The notes beneath the pieces are model-generated. The model made no database searches and was not told where the DNA came from. It saw only the letters and a program-made list of their open reading frames with translations. A program made the translations under genes and the position numbers. DNA of 60,588 nt from Methylomonas sp. (GTDB taxonomy: Bacteria; Pseudomonadota; Gammaproteobacteria; Methylococcales; Methylomonadaceae), in contig JALSLW010000054.1 of assembly GCA_026988155.1 (NCBI GenBank), positions 1 through 60,588 of the forward strand, read 5' to 3'. This document shows, piece by piece, positions 16,311 to 25,100 of this stretch; positions within the stretch are counted from its first letter, which is position 1; every line of letters starts with the position of its first letter.

Positions 16311-16562
16311 TTACTCGTTATGAATCAACTTTTGTTCAACAAATTCAGTCAAACTTGCCACCGTAGAAAAAATTTCAGCGTCAATTTCATCATCATCAAC
16401 TATAAAACCATAATGGTTTTCAAGCAACAGTAAAATATTTACAACTGCCATAGAATCAAACTCTGGAATTGCCCCCATTAAATCCTCGTTTACACTCAAC
16501 TTATCAGCAGAAAAAGAAAGAGCCTCTGCTAAGATATTTAATATACTTGATCGTTCTGACAT
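16311..16562 (-). CDS. Acyl carrier protein of the exosortase A cluster
   Basis: 83 residues, acidic. The attachment motif EFDSMAVVNILLLLE has the serine (about residue 37) that would carry phosphopantetheine. The length and four-helix pattern fit acyl carrier proteins. It is the first gene of the carrier/hydrolase 2/hydrolase 1 unit and presumably holds the acyl or amino-acyl group activated by the ligase at 11790-13364. Confidence 0.88.
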   Translation of the reverse strand: MSERSSILNILAEALSFSADKLSVNEDLMGAIPEFDSMAVVNILLLLENHYGFIVDDDEIDAEIFSTVASLTEFVEQKLIHNE

Positions 16563-16699
16563 AACCTTCTATAAATGTATTGTTAATTCAATGAAAAACT
16601 TTAACTTAATTACGCCTAAACATTTCTTTATACCGAACAAAAACTTCTATTGTATATATTGCTTCTACTTATAGGAATTAATGAATTAGAAATAACTTA

Positions 16700-17734
16700 T
16701 TAAAGAAAATACTTCTTAAAATAAAATCGTGTAAATTCATTTATCATTTTCAAACAGCCTTTAAATGTGCGCCAATTAAAGATTATTATTCCCCATCGTT
16801 CACGTCTATGGGACATCCATTCTTTTTTATACGTATCATCTCCACTTAAATAGTCAACAAAACTTACTTTATCAACATCTATAACATGACGCATTAAAGT
16901 TGCTGTTAATATAGAGCCTATGGATAATTTTTTATATTTTTCATCATAAGCCAGCTTATAGATGTATGCTGTATTATCAGCGACAATCCAAAACTGAGAA
17001 GCAACTGGCACAGCATTTATATAGGCTACACCCAAACGCAGCGCGCCTTGTTTTGAGGCCATTTTCATCAAACCAGAAATAAACTCCGGATAACTTTCTT
17101 CATCTTTCCAACTTAAAGCATATACGGACTCAAAATCTTTAATTCCTTTTTCAAGTCCCTCCCCTTCTACAATAATTTTGACTTCCGTCCCTATAAGTTT
17201 ATTAAACTTCTTTGTTTTTCTTGTTACCGTATTTCTAACTCTGGAAGGCAACTCAGAAAAATATTCATCGAAAGAACGAAGCCTTACTTCTAAATACCAA
17301 TTTGCAAAGCAAAAAAAAGGCAAGCTAAATAAGCCTGCACCCTTCAACTTAGATAAGAATATAGCATGTTCCTGCTTCATTGCCCTTAAGGTAATTGTAT
17401 CCCACTTTAAAGGCAGGTTTCTCAAATCTTTAAAAAAACTTTGTAAACAAGCTTCTTGTTCAATATCTGTAGAAGATAATAAATAATAAATAGGTGAATA
17501 GTAATTAGTTAAACTTTCTAAACATGAGTTGTTAATTTTAACAGGAAGCAGTAATTTTAACTTCTGATTTTTAGTATAGTTTAAAAATATAGCTTGCTCA
17601 TTTTTTTGCAGTAAAACAGTATCAACCCAATTCTGATACCACAGAATAGAAGAAAAAAAACCTACATGTTTTCCTCCAAATAAAAGCTTAGCTTCTTCGG
17701 AAAGCCGACCAAACTTAACAATTTCAATTGACAT
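16700..17734 (-). CDS. FemAB-like GNAT acyltransferase
   Basis: 344 residues. The C-terminal half carries a BioF2/FemAB-type GNAT domain: LPSRVRNTVTRKTKKFNKL, GALRLGVAYINAVPVASQFW, AYIYKLAYDEKYKKLSIGSI and VDYLSGDDTYKKEWMSHRRE. Such proteins transfer an acyl or aminoacyl group to a sugar or peptide. In exosortase loci they are common and are thought to decorate the polysaccharide. The carrier protein just downstream is a natural donor partner, but that pairing is inference. It follows hddC after 9 bp, so it may be co-transcribed with the heptose genes. Confidence 0.8.
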   Translation of the reverse strand: MSIEIVKFGRLSEEAKLLFGGKHVGFFSSILWYQNWVDTVLLQKNEQAIFLNYTKNQKLKLLLPVKINNSCLESLTNYYSPIYYLLSSTDIEQEACLQSFFKDLRNLPLKWDTITLRAMKQEHAIFLSKLKGAGLFSLPFFCFANWYLEVRLRSFDEYFSELPSRVRNTVTRKTKKFNKLIGTEVKIIVEGEGLEKGIKDFESVYALSWKDEESYPEFISGLMKMASKQGALRLGVAYINAVPVASQFWIVADNTAYIYKLAYDEKYKKLSIGSILTATLMRHVIDVDKVSFVDYLSGDDTYKKEWMSHRRERWGIIIFNWRTFKGCLKMINEFTRFYFKKYFL

Positions 17735-17743
17735 AAATCACAT

Positions 17744-18439
17744 TTAAAGTTCTGAAACCAGCTCAACCTGCGCTCGTTGATAATCTTCAGGAATTCCTAT
17801 ATCAATAAAATAAGTATCGCTCATAAATGCATTGACAAGCACGTCAGATAATTTACACTGCAGAAAATCGACTTCAAATGAAAATCTCTCAGGCATTGAA
17901 AAACTTGCAAATAAAGTTTTTTTTAGAATGTAGACACCCGTATTAATTTGTCCTAAAACTACATGTTGCTTTTCATCAAATGAAACAATTCGGCCATCAA
18001 CAACTTTAACATTACCATAACGATCAAAGTCTTTCATAGGTTTTAAAGCAATAGTCATATCAGCCTGCTTTTTAATATGGGCCGATTCCATTGCCTGCCA
18101 GTCTATAGCACAAAAAGTATCTCCATTTAAGACCAGTATATGTTTCGTTTTGGCGAAGGACAATGCCAAAGCTATAGCACCTCCAGTACCCAGCGGACTT
18201 TTTTCATAAGCATAGATCAAGTCTAGCCCTTGCCATTTTTCACCAAAATACGCCTCAATTTGTCCACCTAAATAGCCAACAGACAGGATCACACGAGAAA
18301 ATCCATGTTCTATTAATCGATTCAGCAAGTACTCAAGAAAAGGCTTGTCAGAAACGGGTACCATAGGTTTTGGAACTGTTAAAGTCAATGGATAGAGACG
18401 AGCTCCCAAACCACCAGCTAAAATAATGGCCTCTTTCAT
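17744..18439 (-). CDS. hddC: D-glycero-alpha-D-manno-heptose-1-phosphate guanylyltransferase
   Basis: 231 residues of a sugar nucleotidyltransferase: LAGGLGARLYPLTLTVPKPM at the N-terminus (nucleotide loop and the PKPM lysine), then SPLGTGGAIALAL, VLNGDTFCAIDW and DIGIPEDYQRAQ. With gmhA and hddA immediately upstream and gmhB nearby, the best assignment is HddC. It joins GTP and heptose-1-phosphate to give GDP-D-glycero-alpha-D-manno-heptose. The start overlaps the gmhA stop by 4 bp. Nucleotide specificity (GTP rather than another NTP) is inferred from context, not from a residue I can point to. Confidence 0.85.
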   Translation of the reverse strand: MKEAIILAGGLGARLYPLTLTVPKPMVPVSDKPFLEYLLNRLIEHGFSRVILSVGYLGGQIEAYFGEKWQGLDLIYAYEKSPLGTGGAIALALSFAKTKHILVLNGDTFCAIDWQAMESAHIKKQADMTIALKPMKDFDRYGNVKVVDGRIVSFDEKQHVVLGQINTGVYILKKTLFASFSMPERFSFEVDFLQCKLSDVLVNAFMSDTYFIDIGIPEDYQRAQVELVSEL

Positions 18440-19032
18440 TTCAAATGCCCAAACAATCTCTCTTCAACGACTGTACAAATAATATGTCCCATTAAAATAT
18501 GGCATTCTTGAATTCGTGGTGTATTGACTGACGGAACTTTCAAGCAATAATCACAAAACGGATCCATTGCACCATCCTCTTTCCCCGTTAAACCAACCGT
18601 CACAATTCCTAGCTCACGAGCCTTTTTTAAGGCGGCGACAATATTGGCAGAATTTCCTGAGGTAGAAATCCCAATAAAAATATCACCTGGCTTACCATTT
18701 GCCTCTATTTGGCGACTAAACATAGTGTTTACCGAGCTATCATTGGCAACCGCAGTTAATACAGATGTATCTGTTGTCAAAGCAACGGATGCCAATGCTG
18801 GTCGATCAAAACATAATTTATTAACCAATTCAGCAGCGATATGCTGTGCATCTGCCGCACTACCTCCATTACCTGCCAGCATAGTTTTAGCTCCGTTATT
18901 ATAAGCATTAACGGTAACATCAATAACTTGATCAATTAGATCAATTAACAAGCTGTCTTCAAGCAATAATTGTTTAGTCTCAATAGAGTCTTGAATCTGT
19001 TTTTTTATAAAATTAGCTTCTAAATCAGCCAT
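18436..19032 (-). CDS. gmhA: Phosphoheptose isomerase
   Basis: 198 residues of the SIS fold: [20 protein letters not shown], the sugar-phosphate serine loop [17 protein letters not shown], and the metal or active-site segment [13 protein letters not shown]. It converts sedoheptulose 7-phosphate to D-glycero-D-manno-heptose 7-phosphate in the cytosol. It overlaps hddA by 13 bp and hddC by 4 bp. Confidence 0.93.
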   Translation of the reverse strand: MADLEANFIKKQIQDSIETKQLLLEDSLLIDLIDQVIDVTVNAYNNGAKTMLAGNGGSAADAQHIAAELVNKLCFDRPALASVALTTDTSVLTAVANDSSVNTMFSRQIEANGKPGDIFIGISTSGNSANIVAALKKARELGIVTVGLTGKEDGAMDPFCDYCLKVPSVNTPRIQECHILMGHIICTVVEERLFGHLK

Positions 19033-20048
19033 GATTGAACACCTTGTTTTTCAAAATTAAAATTAACTACGTCTCCTGTTTTTTTAGAAAGCATAGTGAC
19101 TAAATCCATTTTCTTTACAGGATCGACTATAAACATCACAAACCCACCACCGCCAGCACCAGAAACCTTACCTGCAAGAGCTCCTACTGCTTTGGCTTCT
19201 GTCATTAAAGCATCAATATCAGGGTTAGATATATTTTGTGCCAATTTTTGCTTTTCTTGCCATGAGCACTCTAGAATACTGGCAAATCTTGAGATATTTC
19301 CTTTTAGCAACGCCTCTTTCATATCATAAGCATCTTGTTTGATTTTGTGAGATGCCTCTAAAGAAAGCGAACCTTTTGTTTTAAATTGTTCGATTTGCTG
19401 ATCAATGATACTGGCAGACGAACGAGATACGCCAGTGAAATAAAGCACCATTGAGCTATTTAACTCGTTTACAATCCAGTTTTTTACTCGCAAAGGGTTT
19501 ACAATGACATGATCTCCGGTATTAAATTCCATAAAATTAAAACCACCGAAAGTAGCTGCATACTGATCCTGCCGTCCACCTGACAGACCAATTTCCTCTC
19601 GCTCAATTTCATAAGCCATATGGGCAATTTCATATTCACCCAATGGCAAGCTCAGCCATTCAACAAAAGCAGTTAATATAGCAACCATCATAGTAGAGGA
19701 AGATCCTAATCCAGACCCCGCCAAAGCATCTGAATAGGTTGTTACCCGACAAGGCAGCGGCTTACCCTGATTAAACTCTCGAACAATACGGTTATATGCA
19801 CCTTTGTGTAAATCTAATAAGCCATCATAATCGAATTGACTTCTTGCACTGTCCTCAAAATTTTCACTTCTATCTGAAGCTGCAAAATAAACCTTATTTT
19901 CTGTTAAAGGCTCAATTGTACAATGTGCATACATAGCAATCGTTGCATTTAACACAGCTCCCCCAAAGTCATCACAGTAAGGGGAAACATCTGTACCGCC
20001 TCCAGCTAACCCTAATCTTAAAGGTGCTCTAGACCTGATAATTTTCAT
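19020..20048 (-). CDS. hddA: D-glycero-alpha-D-manno-heptose-7-phosphate kinase
   Basis: 342 residues, GHMP kinase family: [20 protein letters not shown] at the N-terminus, the ATP loop [18 protein letters not shown], and C-terminal [20 protein letters not shown]. HddA makes the 1,7-bisphosphate with alpha configuration, feeding GmhB and then HddC. This places the pathway on the GDP-heptose branch rather than the ADP-heptose (LPS core) branch, where HldE would appear. First of the three overlapping heptose genes. Confidence 0.9.
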   Translation of the reverse strand: MKIIRSRAPLRLGLAGGGTDVSPYCDDFGGAVLNATIAMYAHCTIEPLTENKVYFAASDRSENFEDSARSQFDYDGLLDLHKGAYNRIVREFNQGKPLPCRVTTYSDALAGSGLGSSSTMMVAILTAFVEWLSLPLGEYEIAHMAYEIEREEIGLSGGRQDQYAATFGGFNFMEFNTGDHVIVNPLRVKNWIVNELNSSMVLYFTGVSRSSASIIDQQIEQFKTKGSLSLEASHKIKQDAYDMKEALLKGNISRFASILECSWQEKQKLAQNISNPDIDALMTEAKAVGALAGKVSGAGGGGFVMFIVDPVKKMDLVTMLSKKTGDVVNFNFEKQGVQSWLI

Positions 20049-20111
20049 TTATAGTTATCCCTGCCACTATTTTAAATTTGTTAAATTAATAATTTTGTTA
20101 ATTTTATTCGA

Positions 20112-20196
20112 CTTAGGAACGCGCACAAAAGAATTTGGGCACACCGCTACGCTGGCGTAGACTTTTTATTCAAATTATTTCGTGCACGTTCCTAAG
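20112..20196. mobile_element. Short MITE-like inverted repeat, family B
   Basis: An 85-bp unit bounded by 26-bp terminal inverted repeats with 3 mismatches: CTTAGGAACGCGCAC on the left, CTTAGGAACGTGCAC on the right read from the opposite strand. The centre holds a CTACGC/GCGTAG hairpin followed by ACTTTTTATT, so it may also terminate plus-strand transcription. A related end occurs at 60462-60487. It fills the gap between hddA and the upstream glycosyltransferase gene. Confidence 0.6.
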
Positions 20197-20224
20197 CAAG
20201 CCATTTTCATTTAAGCTTTATAAG

Positions 20225-21430
20225 CTAGTCTAGTCCATTTTTCAATAATAATTCAATGCGATGCAAATTGGTATCCCAGTTATAATTTTTTAAAACACAA
20301 GCCCTACCAGCTTTTACATCCTGTTTAACAGTTCCGGATAAGATAGCAATGGCGCCATCAGCCAATGACGCTTCATCATCTGCCACCAAAGGGGTAAAAC
20401 CAGGACTTTCAACAATACCTTGCAAAGCATTGCTAGTCGCCAAGATAGGTTTTTCCATTGCCATTGCCTCTAACACCTTGTTTTGAATGCCTCTGGCTAG
20501 CTGTAAGGGAACAACTGCAAGCGCTGCATGAGCAATATAAGGCCTAACATCTGGCACACCTCCCGTTACAAAAACAGCTTCATTTTCAGCTAATTTCAGC
20601 ACCTCTTCAGAAGGATTCATTCCAACTATATAAAAGCATGCCTGTTCAAATTGTTCTCTAATTTTAGGAAAAACCTCTTCTGCAAACCAAATGGCCGCAT
20701 TAATATTTGGCCAATAATCCATTGCTCCGGTAAAAGTTAAAGCTATCGCTTTTTTTGGAAAAGGGTTTTCATACGTTAAATCAGCAGAGAAAAAATCACT
20801 ATCAACCCCCTGTACACGATTAACAATTTTTTCACTCAATGCTGGCGCTAATTCCTTAAAAAAATCAGCTTCTTCTTTAGAAACAAAGACGGTTACATCA
20901 AATTCATCTGCCATTGCTTTTTCAAAAGCCAATAAATGTTTTGACTCCCTTTGATACAGCCAATTCATTGGCCACGAATAATCTTTGGCATATAACCGCC
21001 ATTTATCAGAATCTACGTCTTCAAGATCTAAAACTGAACGAATATTATCACTTAACCTTCCTGAAACATATTGCGCCATGGCACCGGAAAAAATCAATAC
21101 TGAGTCAATGCATTTTTCCTTAATAACTCCATCCACCCAGTTTTGTAATTGTTTGTTACTATAATAGGGGATAGTTAAAGGCTCTCCTGTAAACAGCCCT
21201 CGAACACTTAAAATTTTTGCTTTTTTAGGGTTTAAGTTAACAACACATGACTCTTCACAAAAACTATTGACGTGATCTAAATATTGCCAATCATCAGCAT
21301 CATCAATAAAGCAGCCTAAATAAACTTTATACCGCTTCGATAAATACTTGAGCAAATTAAAAGAAGTAATTTTATCTCCTTTATTAGGAGGATAAGGTAA
21401 TCTATGTACCAGATAAAGAATAGAATTCAT
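20225..21430 (-). CDS. Glycosyltransferase, PEP-CTERM/EpsH1-associated (TIGR03087 type)
   Basis: 401 residues, GT4-like (GT-B fold). The N-terminus LYLVHRLPYPPNKGDKITSF is diagnostic for the sugar transferase family known as stp1. Other conserved parts are LDLEDVDSDKW, ALTFTGAMDYWPNINAAIWF, VTGGVPDVRPYIAHAALAVV and PLQLARGIQNKVLEAMAMEK. It acts in the cytosol on lipid-linked oligosaccharide; donor and linkage are unknown. It starts 11 bp after gmhB, and a GDP-heptose donor is possible from this context. Confidence 0.9.
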   Translation of the reverse strand: MNSILYLVHRLPYPPNKGDKITSFNLLKYLSKRYKVYLGCFIDDADDWQYLDHVNSFCEESCVVNLNPKKAKILSVRGLFTGEPLTIPYYSNKQLQNWVDGVIKEKCIDSVLIFSGAMAQYVSGRLSDNIRSVLDLEDVDSDKWRLYAKDYSWPMNWLYQRESKHLLAFEKAMADEFDVTVFVSKEEADFFKELAPALSEKIVNRVQGVDSDFFSADLTYENPFPKKAIALTFTGAMDYWPNINAAIWFAEEVFPKIREQFEQACFYIVGMNPSEEVLKLAENEAVFVTGGVPDVRPYIAHAALAVVPLQLARGIQNKVLEAMAMEKPILATSNALQGIVESPGFTPLVADDEASLADGAIAILSGTVKQDVKAGRACVLKNYNWDTNLHRIELLLKNGLD

Positions 21431-21441
21431 AGCTATAAAAT

Positions 21442-21996
21442 TTAACGAGAAATAAAATTTACCACATCTGGCAAGGTATTAAAAACCCCATCAGCCAAAG
21501 TGCAATGTTCATCAGGTATTGATTTACCAGTCCTTACGAAAAAGTTTTGTCCTATACCCGCCGCCTGACCAGCCTGTATATCAGTTAACTTATCTCCGGC
21601 TAGAAACGAGTTTTCCAAATCAAGTTTATGCTCTACTGATGCTTTAATTATCATTCCAGGCTTTGGTTTTCTGCATTCACAAGTGGTTAAATACTTTCCT
21701 TTTCCATGAACTGCATGATGTGGACAAAAATACACATCCTCAATAATTATACTTTTTTTCTTAAACTCGCCTAGCATCCAGTTGGTTAAATTAAAAAAAT
21801 CAGTTTCAGTATAGTAGCCCCTTCCAATCCCTGCTTGGTTAGTCATTATTATTATTTTATAGCCTGCCTGATTAAGTGCTAAACAGGCATCAAACACACC
21901 ATCAATAAAAACAAAGTCATCAATACGATAGACGTAGTCTTTTTCGATATTGACAATCCCATCACGATCCAAAAAAATTGCCTTATTTTTTTTCAT
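21442..21996 (-). CDS. gmhB: D-glycero-D-manno-heptose-1,7-bisphosphate 7-phosphatase
   Basis: 184 residues of the HAD superfamily: nucleophile motif IFLDRDGIVNIEKDY, MTNQAGIGRGYY, the zinc loop CPHHAVHGKGKYLTTCECRK, and LAGDKLTDIQAGQAAGIG. The Cys/His loop separates GmhB from histidinol phosphatases lacking it. It completes the four-step GDP-heptose route with gmhA, hddA and hddC in this window. First gene of the minus-strand unit with the TIGR03087 transferase. Confidence 0.9.
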   Translation of the reverse strand: MKKNKAIFLDRDGIVNIEKDYVYRIDDFVFIDGVFDACLALNQAGYKIIIMTNQAGIGRGYYTETDFFNLTNWMLGEFKKKSIIIEDVYFCPHHAVHGKGKYLTTCECRKPKPGMIIKASVEHKLDLENSFLAGDKLTDIQAGQAAGIGQNFFVRTGKSIPDEHCTLADGVFNTLPDVVNFISR

Positions 21997-22148
21997 TTAT
22001 TTTTTTAATCTCCAGCCAACCTTTTCAACCTAAACTGACCAATGTTTTGACAATTAAAAATTACACAGAGTAAATGAACAAATTCTCCCACCACCCTATC
22101 TATCTAAATTTACTAGAAAGATACAATGTGCCTGCCATAAGTTCACTC

Positions 22149-22157
22149 TGTTATAAT
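22149..22157 (+). promoter_or_regulatory. Extended -10 promoter
   Basis: TGTTATAAT is a perfect extended -10 (TG-n-TATAAT); no good -35 lies 17 bp upstream. Transcription should start near 22164. This rules out a TTG at 22160 as start codon and favours the ATG at 22190 for the large gene that follows. Confidence 0.6.
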
Positions 22158-22189
22158 TTTTGAAAAATTCTAAAGTAAATGCGTACCCA

Positions 22190-25100
22190 ATGACTCAATC
22201 AATGCAGCACATTAACAAAACATCATTTTTAACGCTAAGTATATCTTCAAGACTATTATCAATCTTTTTTTTATTTTTTATCGTTAACCAATTAATCAAT
22301 TTTTCAGCATTTAAAACTGAACTAATAGTGGCAATAGCTATTTACTCTATTGCATTGAGTCTCTGGTCAAAAACATGGTTAATTATACTACCCGCGTTAC
22401 TTCCTGTACTTGATCTCACCCCTTGGTCCGGACGAATACTCATCACAGAGTTTGACCTATTCTTACTAAGCAGCTTAGCTGTTTCATTAGTATTCAATCG
22501 CTACGATTTTACCTTCATAAAAACCTCGGGGGCAATTAAATGGGTCATCCTGCTTCTAATTGCTAGTTACAGCATCAGCACTCTAATTGGGTTCTTCTCT
22601 CTAAAACAAATACACACCACCTCATTTTACTTATACCTTACCGAATTTAATAGCCTGCGTGTCGCCAAGGGTTTTTTTTCAGCCTTATTCTTCCTTCCTA
22701 TTTTAGCGTATGAAAAAAATAAAGGCACACCTATTGCTAAAATACTTAGCATAGGCATTATTTTAGGGCTTGTTTTAGCTATTATTTCCATAATATGGGA
22801 TCGCCTAATTTTTCCAGGTTTTTTCGATTTTTCTAACACTTATCGCATTTCTGGTTTATTTTCAGGCATGTTGCTTGGTGGGGCAATGGTCGATAGTTAT
22901 TTACTCCTTGCCTTCCCATTTTTCTATGTCCTATTCTATAGTTTTAACAAACCTTGGTTACACCTGCTTGGCATTATCATTTTTATTTTTGGGCTGTATG
23001 GCATTTTTGCCACTTTCACTCTAACTAATTATCTTGCTGTTTTTATCGTCATTTTAATATTAGCTCTTGGGAGTCAACCAATTCGCCAAAAAAAATCAAA
23101 GTCCTCCCTTTTCTCATTTTTTATATTTTCAACTATTGCTGTGCTCATCTCCTTCAGTATTTTAAAAAAGGGGAAGTTTGAGCATTGGTCAAACGCCAAT
23201 CAACTGAAAAATGATGGTATAACCGCCTTCTTATTTGGTAACGGAAAAGGAAGTTATCCAAACGCATATTTTAACAATGATTTTACTGGGCTGACGATGG
23301 CTCGCTTTTGGTTACAAAAGGAAAGCAGTGCAAATTCACAGCACAAGAATTTTCTTCGTTTTAGTCCCAGTGATGAGAGTGGAAGCTTGAAGATCATTCA
23401 ACGTTTCCCTGCCAATCAAACGGGAACCTATAAAATAAACATCACACTACGCAATCATTCAGAAAAGCCACAAAAGCTATTAGTAGAATTTTGTAACAAA
23501 AACATTCTGGCATCAACAGGAGGATGCCAATGGCGTGGCTTTGTCACACAATCTAAAGATAGCAACTGGCAAACCATTACAAAAAACCTACCTTCTGATG
23601 AATTTCACAAAAGTTTATTAAGCCCTATAACGCCTGTTGATATAAACATTCTTAACCGTGGCCTTAGTGAAAAACTAGATATTTCTCAAGTTGAAATTAT
23701 CGCTCCTAATGGCAAGCAAATTTTAAAAAACTCACAATTTAATAATGGCTTTGATTATTGGCATTTTTCAAGCGATAATCATATGGCATGGCATGTCAAA
23801 AACCTATGGGTATCAGCATTTTTTGAAGGAGGGATAATAGAAGCGCTATTAATATCCATCCTATTATTATCGCTATGGATTGGTTTATTTAAACAATCCC
23901 GAGAAGGTAATCACTATGCACTTGTATTGCTGGCAGCAATCAGTGGCATGACGATAGTTGGTTTATTTGGTAGCCCATTTGATGATCCACGTATAAGCTG
24001 GTTCTTTTTCATAATTATATGGTTAGCCATTCTTAAACCCGAAAAAGAACCATTGCCAAAAAGGACAAAAAGCACATGGCTATTTTCAGGTTTAGTTATC
24101 ATTATTGCCTTCAGTATATCGCTAGTAATAGGGCTATACGTTATTAATAAACTTGACTATTCTGCAGGAGATGTGATTAATAAATTTATCGAAAAAACTT
24201 CAGAAAAACTTGATATAGAAACGGGAGAACCCTACCAGGTTAAACTTAACTTCCCGCAAATCAAACAATGGCGAGGCCAGGGGGCTAACTCCATTTACAG
24301 TAAAGTCACTACAAAATATAACTTTCTGAAAAAGCCATTAGCGATTTCTGAACATTCAGAATCTACTGTTTTCTCCCGTTTTATACAAGTTACTAATAAA
24401 AAACAACTAATACAGGCTATCCGAGAAGCCAAACCTGGTGATGGCATAGAACTACAACCAGGAATCTATTCACTATCAAATAGCCTTAATGTCAAAAAAA
24501 ATGCCTCCAGCTACCAACCAATTATTATCTATGCAAAAACATTAGGTGATGTCTTGCTTGAGTTTGATACGAGGGTAGGCTTTAAAGTTAATGCCGAAAA
24601 CTGGACGTTTCAGAATTTAATTATTAAGGGTGACTGTGAATATCATGATAAATGTGATCATGCATTCCATATTATAGGCAATGGAAATGGTACTATTATT
24701 CGCAACAATATCATTTATGACTTTAACGCCGCAATAAAAGCAAATGGATCCCCTCAAAAAGATGGATCTTATATTTATCCAGATAATGTATTAGTAGAGA
24801 AAAATTCATTCTCTAACACTTCCCCAAGAGACACAAGCTTGCCGGTAACAACCATAGATGTAGTCGGAGGCAATAATTTCCGAATAAAAGCTAATTTAAT
24901 CAGTGATTTTATCAAACTTCATGGTGACAAAGTTTCTTATGCCGCTTTTTTAAAGGGCTATGGAAAACAAGGGCTTTTTGAAGAAAATCTTGTTATTTGC
25001 AATATGAATTTACACAAACCAGGTCATACTCAAGTTGGACTTTCTCTTGGCGGAGGAGGAACGGGTAGCGCCTATTGCTTTGATAAGAAATGTGAATTCG

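Noticed and set aside
22160-22189. TTG start for the large polymerase-like gene.
   Set aside because: It lies at or before the transcription start predicted from TGTTATAAT at 22149-22157, with no ribosome site.
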